Source of the DNA: Fen-1058 sp964398185
GTDB taxonomy: Bacteria; Chloroflexota; Anaerolineae; Fen-1058
Direction of reading: 5' to 3'
Assembly (NCBI GenBank): GCA_964398185.1
Contig: CAYNML010000006.1
Location: 1 to 64,000 of the forward strand
Length of the DNA: 64,000 nt
Position numbers and translations under genes: made by a program. Position 1 is the stretch's first letter, and every line of letters starts with the position of its first letter. The notes below the pieces were generated by a model. It did not search any database and was not told where the DNA came from. It worked only from the letters and a program-made list of their open reading frames with translations. Below, in pieces: positions 43,218 through 53,045 of this stretch.

Positions 43218-45029
43218 TCACTCGCTGTCTTCAACAACTTCTTTCTTCTTGAAAGGATTCAGCCAATGCGCGAATTGAGCCAAGCCTTGTCCCACGGTAG
43301 ACGCACCCTGCTTGACGCCGCCCCATAAGCTCTTGCCCGCTTGCGCAGTCAGCTCGGCGCCTTTCTTGACGCCGCTCCACGTTTTTTCGGCGGCCCATTT
43401 AGCGCCGCCCACTGCACCGCCCACCGCTAGTCCCCCCAGACCCATGCCCAAAGCGCCAAGTCCGCTGACAGCGGTGCCTGCGCCGGTGGCTAACGCGCCC
43501 GCGCCAGCGCCCACCGCGCCCAACGTGCCCAGGGCCGTTGAACCAGCCGCGCCCAAGCCACCGAGGACGCGCCCACCGGCAACCCCTAAGCCACCCAAAA
43601 CATTGCCGCCCAGCCGCTTGAACCAATTGCCGACGCCGCCCTTCGCCTGCCCATGCTCATCACGTCCCCAGCTGCGCGTGCCCTGCCACGCCTTATCGGC
43701 CAGACCGCCACCCCACTGCCAGGCCGACTTTGCGCCACCCACACCCGCATTCCAGGAGTTCTTGGCGGTCGAGGCCAGACCCTTCGTCGCCTCCAGGCCG
43801 CCCACGGCCAGGGCCGCCAGCGGACTGGCTGCGGTCCTGGCATACTCCACAGCCGACTGCCGCACCCGGAAGGGATAGCGTGCAGTCTTGGAGACGTGTC
43901 CGGAGTGTTTAGCCAGCTTATCGGATACACCGAGGTCTTGTAAGACATCATCGGTCAGGCCAACGGCTTCGCGTTGACTCTTGAACGCATCAGAATTCAG
44001 CAAGTACTGCGTATGCGTTTCAACGGGATACTTGTAGCTTACGTCGTGAAAGAAGGTATTGCCCGGCAGGTGCTTGCCGCCGGCCAGATCGACGATGTCG
44101 CCAGCCGCCACATGGTGGCTGACATCCTGTGTGCCTTTGAACAGATTGGCTTGAACGGTGGAGATGCCGGGAGCCTGGAACGTCACCACGCGTTTCACTT
44201 GTCCCGGAAATGCCGACGCAGCGTGCTGCGCCAGCGCGCCGCCCAGACTGTGGCCGACGACATCCACTTGATTGCCCGCCCCGGCCGCCGCACTGGCCGC
44301 ACCGCCGATCTGCATCAACTGCGCCACCTCAGCCTGCTTAAGCTTGAAAGCTGTGAAGCCCACCGCCACCGGATCCAGATCGGCCAGCACGTCGCCCACC
44401 TTCTCTGGTGAAGTGCCTTTGAAGGCCAGAATCGCGCGCCGCTTCGAGCCAGGTTTGGGCAGCAACAACCCCACGGCCAGCCCCGTGCCAACGACGCGCT
44501 GATGCCAATCTTGTTCATAGCCGCGGCTGTCCAGCCATTGTTTGGCGCCCGCGGCGATGACGTCCTGATACGCCAGGCGATGGGCAATGATCTCGTACTC
44601 GATGTCTTCACCCTTGATTTCTTTCGCCGCGTTCGGCCCGTCGGCGCGTTGAATCAGCGGCTTGGTCTGAATTTCTTCCTCTTCGGGCGCACGCTGCACG
44701 ATCGGTTTGGCCTGGATCTCTTCCTCTTCTTCAGCTGCGCGCTGCACCAACGGCGTGATCGCTGCCGCCAGCGGCTTCATCTGCAGTTCTTCTTCCTCTA
44801 CGGCGCGCTGGACGCCCGGTTTGGTTTGGATAAGGCGCGAAACCGCCCGATTGCCGGTACGTTTTTGCGCGACCAACACCGCTTGTGCTGGCGCATGAAG
44901 CGGATCGCTCAAAGCGCGCTGCAGCGCTTCCGACTCGACTGCCGGGGTGGCAGTCACCGGTTTCGGCTTCGGCTGCCGGGCCGCTTTGTCGTTCTGCTGC
45001 GTGCTGGTGCGGGTCTGTTGGCTGGTCAT
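43218..45029 (-). CDS. Class 3 lipase cargo with eCIS leader but no DUF4157
   Basis: 603 aa. Residues 1-125 copy the cargo leader of the neighbouring DUF4157 proteins (QPKPKPVTATPAVESEALQRAL, NRAVSRLIQTK, then VQRAVEEEELQMKP, VQRAAEEEEEIQAKP, VQRAPEEEEIQTKP). The Y-E-x-EAD segment and the HELTH module are missing. Residues about 140-400 are an alpha/beta-hydrolase of the class 3 lipase type: RAILAFKGTSPEKV, VDVVGHSLGGALAQHAAS (nucleophile Ser261), VTFQAPGIST, and probable acid and base Asp311 and His339. The last 190 residues are Gly/Ala-rich with amphipathic stretches (GGLAVGGAVGGAKWAAEKTW) and a basic/acidic end (FKKKEVVEDSE), likely membrane-interacting. Start and ribosome site (AAAGGTAAGG) are clear. 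A phospholipase-type effector is likely. Confidence 0.85.
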   Translation of the reverse strand: MTSQQTRTSTQQNDKAARQPKPKPVTATPAVESEALQRALSDPLHAPAQAVLVAQKRTGNRAVSRLIQTKPGVQRAVEEEELQMKPLAAAITPLVQRAAEEEEEIQAKPIVQRAPEEEEIQTKPLIQRADGPNAAKEIKGEDIEYEIIAHRLAYQDVIAAGAKQWLDSRGYEQDWHQRVVGTGLAVGLLLPKPGSKRRAILAFKGTSPEKVGDVLADLDPVAVGFTAFKLKQAEVAQLMQIGGAASAAAGAGNQVDVVGHSLGGALAQHAASAFPGQVKRVVTFQAPGISTVQANLFKGTQDVSHHVAAGDIVDLAGGKHLPGNTFFHDVSYKYPVETHTQYLLNSDAFKSQREAVGLTDDVLQDLGVSDKLAKHSGHVSKTARYPFRVRQSAVEYARTAASPLAALAVGGLEATKGLASTAKNSWNAGVGGAKSAWQWGGGLADKAWQGTRSWGRDEHGQAKGGVGNWFKRLGGNVLGGLGVAGGRVLGGLGAAGSTALGTLGAVGAGAGALATGAGTAVSGLGALGMGLGGLAVGGAVGGAKWAAEKTWSGVKKGAELTAQAGKSLWGGVKQGASTVGQGLAQFAHWLNPFKKKEVVEDSE

Positions 45030-45111
45030 GGCGCTGCCTTACCTTTCACCGCTGGGCGTCACGGACAATCCGGTGTCACGCGCCCCGATCGGTTGATCGA
45101 GGCCCAACGGC

Positions 45112-47790
45112 TTACTTCTTATACAAGATGTTATTCCACTTGCCAATCGAGAACTTCTTGACCTCCGCCCACGTGTAGAAGTTCAATTCGCCGACGCTTT
45201 GCGAGACCTTGGAGGCCGTTTTATTCTCGGGCGCAATGACCGTCAGCAGATTGTTCAGCGCGCCCTGGTTGTACTTCAAGCGATCCTTGATGACCGGCTC
45301 GCCGGCGCCCTTGATCCGGGTAGCCGCGGTGTTCTTGTCCAGGCCATTGGTCACGTAGTTCGACGCGCCCGGCTCTTTCAGCAGCGCGCCATACGGATCG
45401 TTGATCAGAATTCCGTCGTTGAGCGCCTGCGCAAACATCACGATATGTCCGCCCGTCATGCTGGTACTGAGCATGGCTGCGGCCTTTTGGTTTTCCGTGA
45501 TCGGGCCCACGGTCTTGCGATAGTATTCTTCCGACGTCAACTTCTCCAAGGTATTGCCTTTGCCGTCATTGGGTTCGTTGTGCTCGGCTTTGGCGATGAA
45601 AGCCGTGAATTCCAGCCCCACCCGATTGAGCGCACTGGCGATCTGGTTCCACGGGATCTTGTTCTGGACATGCCACTGGGCCGCCATCTTGTACTCTTTG
45701 CCCAACAGCGTCGGCCACTCATTCTTCTTGGTGATTTGATCGAAGCGCGCCATCAACAAGTCTTCCAGCTGCTTCTGGCGCAGCACCGGCGCGGGCGTGG
45801 TATCGCCGTTCTTCTGCAACAATTGTACCGCCGCTTCAACGGCTTTCTCCTTGTTACCCGCCAGCGTTTCCAGCTGCATGGCCAGCGTCGTCACATTGCA
45901 CATGACGCCGCCGTACACGCGCTGCCCGTTGTCATCCGCTTGATCATACGCGTTATCGCGCTGGCTCTCATACGCGATCTTCGTGGCGGCGGGCGCAGTG
46001 GCGGGTGCTGGGGTTGTGGCGGCCGCTGCCGGTTGCCCCGTCTGGTTCGTGCTCGTCTCGAATTGCTTGCCGATCCAATTCCACAGATCCTTGCCCGCAT
46101 CCAGCGCTTGCTTAAAGATGCCTGAGCCAATCTCGTAAGTCTTCTCGATGAAGTTGAGTTTGGGCGTAGTCACGGCGGGCGTAAACTGCACGTACTTGCT
46201 GTGAATAAAGGCCGGCTTGCCCTGATACGTGATGCGCAGCCAGTCACCCTGCCGGCCGTTGACCGTCACCTGCGCGCCGCGCGTCAGTGTCCCCAACTTT
46301 GCGGTCGTGGCGTCCGGGCCTTGCCGCACATTGAGCGCATCCGTCGTCACCTGTGCCACACCCGTCACCGCCGTAACCGCCGGCCCGTGTGAGGTTGGAC
46401 TGGGCTGTGTCGGCGCCGTCGGTTTCGTGGTCTCGCTCGTGTGCGAAGCGGCGGTCGTGCCGCCCGCTTGCGTCTTGAAGCCGTTAATTTTGTAGGCTTT
46501 TCCGCCGGGACCTGACACCTCTACCGTGCCTTCCGGCCCGGCGACGTTGAGGTTGCCCGCCGCCAACAAGGCCCGAAAAGCCCGGCAGCGATATTTCGAA
46601 CCGCGCACCGCATTCGCTTTGACCGTCTCGCCTTTGGCCTCGGCGGCTACGGCGATGGCCTCCAGGCGCTCCTCGCGCGCATCATTGAAGGCTTTCAGGA
46701 AGTCGAGTTCGGTAATTTCCTTGCCGCTGATTTTGTCGCCAATGTTACCGCCGCATTTGGCCTGCGCCGTCTTCATACAGGATTCCATGCCGCCCTGGAT
46801 TTTGGTGTCATATAACATGGCGTAACCCAGCGGCGATTGGATGCTGCTCTTCTGCGCGGCTTTGACGGCGGGATCCCAATACCCCTGACTGAAGACCATA
46901 TCCTGCGCGATCTGCATTTCCTTCTCGCCGGCCGCGCCGCGCAGCGCGTCGAGAAAATTCTTGTCGTCTTTCAGCGTGACATCTTTCTGATTGACGCGCG
47001 TGATGTTCTTGCGGATGACCTCGGCGTTGGCGCTGTTGGCGCTGGCAATATAGGCGTTGAGGATGCTGCCCAGCGAACCGGAACTCAGCGTGGCCTGATG
47101 CTTGCCGTAGGAAATGAGGCCGCCGTCGTTGATGGTCGTCAGCGCGCTGTAGCTGCCTTTGGTCGAACCGCCTTCCATGATGGACGTAATCTGATTGGCT
47201 ACATCAAAGTAAGCCGCCGAGTCTTGACGGTACGACGGTGTTTCTGCGGGTGTGCGTTGGACGCCGGGGGTTGACTGGCCGGTCTGCTGCACCACGTGCG
47301 TGAGCTCATGCGCGATGAGGCGCTTACCGGGGGCCGTGCCGGGCGCAAAGTTGTCTTTGCGGAAGTAAATATCGCGACCGAGAGTAAAGGCTTCGGCCTG
47401 CAGGGAGCGGCTGAGCCGGTCGGCCTGTGGATCGGCGTGAATGCGGACGCTGCTGAAATCCGATCGGAACGCGTGCTCCAACGGCTGCCGCACGGTATCA
47501 GCCAGCGGTTGTCCGCCGCCCTGCGATCGCTCGATCGCCGCCGACAGGCCGGCGTCCAGTGAGCCGCCCTCGGACAGCGGCCCGGCCGTCAGGCGCTGCA
47601 CGGCCCGATTGCCGTAGCTGCGCTGCAAGGCCACCATCGTTTCCGGAGCGGCTTCCGCCGGCTTGCTGATGCTGCGCTGCAAACTCAGGGCCTGCCGGCT
47701 GACGCCTGCCATCTTGCTCGCCGAGCGGCCCACGCGCGGCTTGCGCGCGATGCGGGGGGGATGAAGACGTTGCGAAGAACGAACAGTCAT
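45112..47790 (-). CDS. DUF4157 cargo: chitosanase-like + SH3b + C39-like
   Basis: 892 aa; ATG at 47790 (GGAG 9 nt upstream) is chosen because the longer upstream reading frame has no plausible protein character. Residues 1-70 are a basic leader with LQRSYGNRAVQR, without the acidic EEEE repeats. DUF4157 covers about 78-172, with HELTH at 161-165, then VQR. Residues about 190-415 look like a GH46 chitosanase / lysozyme-like fold (DGGLISYGKHQATLSSGSL, PLGYAMLYDTKIQGG, FNDAREERLEAIA). Residues about 478-537 form a bacterial SH3 domain (ALNVRQGPDATTAKLGTL, GDWLRITYQGKPAFIHSKYV). Residues about 603-892 resemble C39-like cysteine peptidases (GGVMCNVTTLAM with Cys; GGHIVMFAQALNDGILINDPYG with His and Asp). 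It probably attacks wall polysaccharide. The assignment of the last domain is tentative. Confidence 0.82.
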   Translation of the reverse strand: MTVRSSQRLHPPRIARKPRVGRSASKMAGVSRQALSLQRSISKPAEAAPETMVALQRSYGNRAVQRLTAGPLSEGGSLDAGLSAAIERSQGGGQPLADTVRQPLEHAFRSDFSSVRIHADPQADRLSRSLQAEAFTLGRDIYFRKDNFAPGTAPGKRLIAHELTHVVQQTGQSTPGVQRTPAETPSYRQDSAAYFDVANQITSIMEGGSTKGSYSALTTINDGGLISYGKHQATLSSGSLGSILNAYIASANSANAEVIRKNITRVNQKDVTLKDDKNFLDALRGAAGEKEMQIAQDMVFSQGYWDPAVKAAQKSSIQSPLGYAMLYDTKIQGGMESCMKTAQAKCGGNIGDKISGKEITELDFLKAFNDAREERLEAIAVAAEAKGETVKANAVRGSKYRCRAFRALLAAGNLNVAGPEGTVEVSGPGGKAYKINGFKTQAGGTTAASHTSETTKPTAPTQPSPTSHGPAVTAVTGVAQVTTDALNVRQGPDATTAKLGTLTRGAQVTVNGRQGDWLRITYQGKPAFIHSKYVQFTPAVTTPKLNFIEKTYEIGSGIFKQALDAGKDLWNWIGKQFETSTNQTGQPAAAATTPAPATAPAATKIAYESQRDNAYDQADDNGQRVYGGVMCNVTTLAMQLETLAGNKEKAVEAAVQLLQKNGDTTPAPVLRQKQLEDLLMARFDQITKKNEWPTLLGKEYKMAAQWHVQNKIPWNQIASALNRVGLEFTAFIAKAEHNEPNDGKGNTLEKLTSEEYYRKTVGPITENQKAAAMLSTSMTGGHIVMFAQALNDGILINDPYGALLKEPGASNYVTNGLDKNTAATRIKGAGEPVIKDRLKYNQGALNNLLTVIAPENKTASKVSQSVGELNFYTWAEVKKFSIGKWNNILYKK

Positions 47791-47903
47791 GTTGTATTGC
47801 TCCCACAGTGCAAAGGTGACAGACTTAAACAACGACTGCCAATGAAACGAACTGCTGAAGCGCGCGGCTTCACGGAAACGGCCACCAACCGATCGGTTGG
47901 CCG

Positions 47904-48368
47904 CTAGCCGACGGCTGCCGCGAGTGCATCCACCCGCGCATCTTCCGCGTACACCAGCGCCAGGATGCCCGGCAGGAATTGATCCATCATCGCCAGATTG
48001 GGATAGATCGCGTTCTTGAAGAGCGCCGGCGTCACCGGCACATCTTCGCAATCAAAGCTGGTCTTATAGCGGACCTCGCCCTCGTCCAGATCCATTTCGA
48101 AATTGCCGATGATCAAGCCGTAATTGGCGCGCGTTAGAAATTCCAGCACTTCGGCGCGCCGGTCTTCCGGAATGATGACGGGGCACAGCGAATAGAAAAC
48201 AAACTGCTGCTGTTCCTCGCGCGCCTGGGCGTAGCAGGTCCAGCGGGCGTTCTGTCCGGCAAAGTTCAGCGTCAGCGCCAGACTGCCCTCCAGCGCCAGA
48301 TACGGCCACTGATCGGCGGTGAAGAAAGTGGTCATTGCGTCATACAGCGGAGTTGTCGTAGCCGTCAT
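47904..48368 (-). CDS. YbjN-like (secretion-chaperone fold) protein
   Basis: 154 aa, ATG after AGAGGA. The whole protein matches the YbjN-type pattern shared with the C-terminal half of the protein at 38768-39733: QFVFYSLCPVIIPEDRRAEVLEFLT, RANYGLIIGNFEMDLDEGEVRYKTS, AMMDQFLPGILALVYAE. The fold is that of type III secretion chaperones, usually dimeric. It precedes the chitosanase-like DUF4157 cargo by 113 bp and follows the AAA+ ATPase gene by 12 bp. The inferred role is to keep the cargo loading-competent. Confidence 0.72.
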   Translation of the reverse strand: MTATTTPLYDAMTTFFTADQWPYLALEGSLALTLNFAGQNARWTCYAQAREEQQQFVFYSLCPVIIPEDRRAEVLEFLTRANYGLIIGNFEMDLDEGEVRYKTSFDCEDVPVTPALFKNAIYPNLAMMDQFLPGILALVYAEDARVDALAAAVG

Positions 48369-48380
48369 ACCGGCATCCTC

Positions 48381-50516
48381 TTAAATAAGCAGGTCTTTTT
48401 CATTGACCAGGCGGCCCATCTTCTGCATTTCGCGGCGCGCGCCGTGCAGAATATGCGCCATGGTCACCACTCCGCCATCGGCGGCGGCCAGGTAAGCTGC
48501 GCTGACGATGATGTTGCGAATATTGCCGCCCGCCAGTTTGAAGCGGCGCGCCAGCATGGCAAAATCCAGATCGGTGCTGCGCGGCACGTCCGGCGGGAAG
48601 AGCGTCTCCCAGATCCGCCGCCGGTATTCCTCGTCCGGGAAAGGCACATCCAGCGCAAACTGCAAGCGGCGCGTAAATGCTTCGTCCAGGTTGGCGCGCA
48701 AGTTGGTGGCCAGGATGGTCACGCCGTCGTACGCTTCCATGCGCTGCAACAGGTAACTCACCTCGATGTTGGCGTAGCGATCATGCGCGTCTTTGACTTC
48801 CGAGCGCTTGCCGAAGATGGCGTCGGCCTCGTCGAAGAACAGGATGGCATTGCTGCTCTGCGCTTCGGTGAAGATCTTCTCCAGGTTCTTCTCGGTCTCG
48901 CCGATGTACTTGCTGACGATCGTCGACAGGTCAATCTTGTAGAGATCAAGTCCCAGTTCGGCGGCGATCACCTCCGCGGCCATGGTCTTGCCAGTGCCGG
49001 GCGGCCCGGCGAACAAGATGGTGATGCCGTCGCTGGGCACCAGTTTGCGGCCGACGCCCCACTCGTTCAGCACGACGTGCCGCCCGCGCACCGTGGCGAC
49101 AATCTCGCGCAGGATAGCCAACTGTTCGGGCGGCAGCACGATGTCATTCCACTCGTAACGCGGGGTGATCTTGCGCGCCAGGCCGGAGAGGCCGGGGCTG
49201 GAATGCGCACGCGCCGCCGCCAGCAGATCCTGCTCGGTGAGGGCGCTGCCCCGCTGGGCGGCCTGATCGCGCGCCGAGGACAGGGCGTCGCGAATCTGCG
49301 CCGCCGTCAGCAGGAACTGACCGGCCAGCACCGACACATCGATCGGCGGAGTGAGCTGATCGGGCAGGCCGCGTTCCCACAAGGCACGGCGCTGCGCGTA
49401 ATCGGGTATCGGGAAATCCAGCCACATCAACGCCCGTGAGCGCTCCGCATCGCGCGCCTGCCAGGGACGTTGCCCAAGCAACAGCACAACATCAGGATAA
49501 TCACAGATCTCTTCCAGCAGGCTGGCGGGCGGCGCATTGTCCACCAGGCAAGTATCCCAGTCCAACAAGCAGGGAATGCCGCCCGTCAAGCGCGCGTCGC
49601 GTAAGGCCAGCTGCACCGCTTGCAACGGCGAAGTCGTTTCATTAATCACATGCGCCAGGTGCACGATGAGCAGTGGCCGCTGCTGACGCCGCGCCAGCAG
49701 ATTGGCCGCGCTGAGCTGGCTGAAACGATCGGGGCCGGTGAACACCCCGATCGATTTTTCGGCAGCCATGCGATCCAGCTCAATTTGCACGTGACCCGCT
49801 AACAGATCATCCAGCGGATCGTGCGCTGGCGCTTCCAGTGAAGCATGTGCGCCAAGCGCGGCGTGTGGCACGTAATTGCCTAGCAGCCAGGCAACAATCC
49901 CCGGCTCAACGATCAGCGTCTGACCCAGAACTGAAGGCGCATGAGCTTCGGCAAATTGCAGCAGGTGATGTTTGATCAGCGGGGACTCGGCCGTAAAGTG
50001 TGTCAGCTGGCGCAAGCGCGGCAGGCCGGGCGCCGTCAACAGATCGAGGATGAGATTGAGGCTGACCAGGCGGCGCGTGACATCATCTTGCAGGTAGGCG
50101 TAAATTCGTTCGTAGCGCAGATCCAGCGCAGGGGCCAAGCAGACGAGGAAGGCCTCAACATCAAAATCGTCCAATTGGAAGGTAGCGGCCAGTTGTTGCA
50201 GGCGCAGCACCACCTGTTGCTGCCGCGCCGCCTGCTCGATGAGCTGCACGGCATTAGCGGCGGCTTGCGCGGCTTGATCGAAGGCGGCGGCTTCCGCTGC
50301 CTCCAGCTCGGCCGTCTGTCCCCAGTTGCTTGCCAGAGGGCGTTGGGCCAGCGCAGCCGCTTCGCTATCGGTGATGCGCAGCCCGCGAAATAGATCCGAG
50401 GAGTCCTGGCCTGCCAGCTGCCACCGGCGCACCGCGCGTTGAAGTGCGACGTCCAGCCGGGTCAGTCGAACTTGCAGATACTGAAGGCTGAGGTCATCTG
50501 CTGACAGGCGCTGCAT
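48381..50516 (-). CDS. AAA+ ATPase of the injection system (Afp15-type)
   Basis: 711 aa from the ATG at 50516; a GTG at 50549 could add 11 residues, but no ribosome site precedes it. The N-terminal half is a degenerate ATPase-like helical region (FGVGK-type loop replaced by VFTGPDRFSQLSA). The C-terminal half (about 440-700) is an intact AAA+ domain: Walker A GPPGTGKT, Walker B ILFFDEADAIFG, sensor LATNLRANLDEAFTRRL with arginine finger, and a C-terminal helical lid. Afp15-type ATPases are needed for eCIS assembly. It is the first gene after the divergent promoter region and likely leads the 38-kb minus-strand block. A paralogue stands opposite at 51049. Confidence 0.92.
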   Translation of the reverse strand: MQRLSADDLSLQYLQVRLTRLDVALQRAVRRWQLAGQDSSDLFRGLRITDSEAAALAQRPLASNWGQTAELEAAEAAAFDQAAQAAANAVQLIEQAARQQQVVLRLQQLAATFQLDDFDVEAFLVCLAPALDLRYERIYAYLQDDVTRRLVSLNLILDLLTAPGLPRLRQLTHFTAESPLIKHHLLQFAEAHAPSVLGQTLIVEPGIVAWLLGNYVPHAALGAHASLEAPAHDPLDDLLAGHVQIELDRMAAEKSIGVFTGPDRFSQLSAANLLARRQQRPLLIVHLAHVINETTSPLQAVQLALRDARLTGGIPCLLDWDTCLVDNAPPASLLEEICDYPDVVLLLGQRPWQARDAERSRALMWLDFPIPDYAQRRALWERGLPDQLTPPIDVSVLAGQFLLTAAQIRDALSSARDQAAQRGSALTEQDLLAAARAHSSPGLSGLARKITPRYEWNDIVLPPEQLAILREIVATVRGRHVVLNEWGVGRKLVPSDGITILFAGPPGTGKTMAAEVIAAELGLDLYKIDLSTIVSKYIGETEKNLEKIFTEAQSSNAILFFDEADAIFGKRSEVKDAHDRYANIEVSYLLQRMEAYDGVTILATNLRANLDEAFTRRLQFALDVPFPDEEYRRRIWETLFPPDVPRSTDLDFAMLARRFKLAGGNIRNIIVSAAYLAAADGGVVTMAHILHGARREMQKMGRLVNEKDLLI

Positions 50517-50590
50517 ATTTGATTGGCCCTGCTTGCTCGATAAGTTCACAGGACAAACGCCGATACCGTTAGCGGAAGGCTAACAAGAAT

Positions 50591-50625
50591 AAAAAACACT
50601 GCTGGTATTTAGGCAGAAATACCAG
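50591..50625 (-). promoter_or_regulatory. Leader hairpin with T-run, possible attenuator
   Basis: A perfect 9-bp inverted repeat CTGGTATTT / AAATACCAG (50602-50610 and 50617-50625, 6-nt loop). Read on the minus strand, it is followed five bases later by a T6 run (50591-50596). It lies between the minus promoter and the first eCIS gene, so it could terminate transcripts before the operon. Pairing is weakly GC-rich, so efficiency is uncertain. Confidence 0.4.
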
Positions 50626-50682
50626 TCATAAATGGGTGGGGAGAATTTGTTGGCTGAGCCTAGCCAGTTACTAATCGACCAC

Positions 50683-50712
50683 ATTATACCCCTGTTTGTC
50701 TATATTTGTACA
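50683..50712 (-). promoter_or_regulatory. Putative sigma-70-type promoter for the minus-strand block
   Basis: On the minus strand TGTACA (50707-50712) and TATAAT (50683-50688) are separated by 18 bp. The -10 hexamer is perfect and the -35 matches 4 of 6. The transcript would carry a leader of about 160 nt that includes the hairpin at 50602-50625. Confidence 0.5.
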
Positions 50713-50763
50713 GCCTTCTAACTTTTGTGAAGAAAATTTCAGAATTATTGTACTCTATCTATG

Positions 50764-50791
50764 TTGACTGCCGGTAGATTTGCCTTATAAT
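50764..50791 (+). promoter_or_regulatory. Putative sigma-70-type promoter for the plus-strand block
   Basis: TTGACT (50764-50769) and TATAAT (50786-50791) with a 16-bp spacer in AT-rich DNA make the best promoter match in the window. It would start near 50798 and give a leader of about 250 nt before the AAA+ gene at 51049. Confidence 0.65.
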
Positions 50792-51048
50792 ACGGACAAC
50801 AAGTCTTAGTTGATGAAGGTTTTCACTTCATGAGACTGCTTGACCGCTGTACCCCGAGCCAGCATCTGGCGCGTTCAGATGCACTTACACCTTGTGGCCC
50901 TGCGCTTTGCCGCTGCGCCGCTGCCGCACGCACGCATAAATTGAACGCTCACTAATTGTGTTTCGCTGAGGAGCCGTTTGGCTTTTCACTTGCAGGCTGA
51001 CGAACGTAAAGAATATTGACGTTCGCAAACTTAATTTAGCGCGTGGCT

Positions 51049-52992
<1,944 letters not shown>

Positions 52993-53045
52993 TACGACCA
53001 CGCTGATTTCATTCTTATCATTTTTCAGCAAGCGAGGTCCGGCCC

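Larger units (their letters stand above)
50517..51048. other. Divergent intergenic control region
   Basis: 532 bp without a gene, noticeably AT-rich between 50570 and 50800. It holds promoter-like sequences for both directions, a strong hairpin in the minus-strand leader, and a long plus-strand leader (about 250 nt) containing a 6-bp hairpin around 50814-50832 (ATGAAG...CTTCAT). No RNA gene or riboswitch is recognised. Confidence 0.7.

Noticed and set aside
45112..48051. Longer N-terminus for the chitosanase-like cargo (start at 48051)
   Set aside because: The extra 87 residues are Arg/Gly-rich antisense-type sequence that overlaps the YbjN-like gene; the ATG at 47790 has a good ribosome site and a cargo-like leader.
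12528..50516. Interpretation as a prophage or type VI secretion system
   Set aside because: No capsid, terminase, integrase or lysis genes and no TssJLM membrane complex; DUF4157, DUF4255, LysM adaptor and Afp15-type ATPase fit an eCIS.
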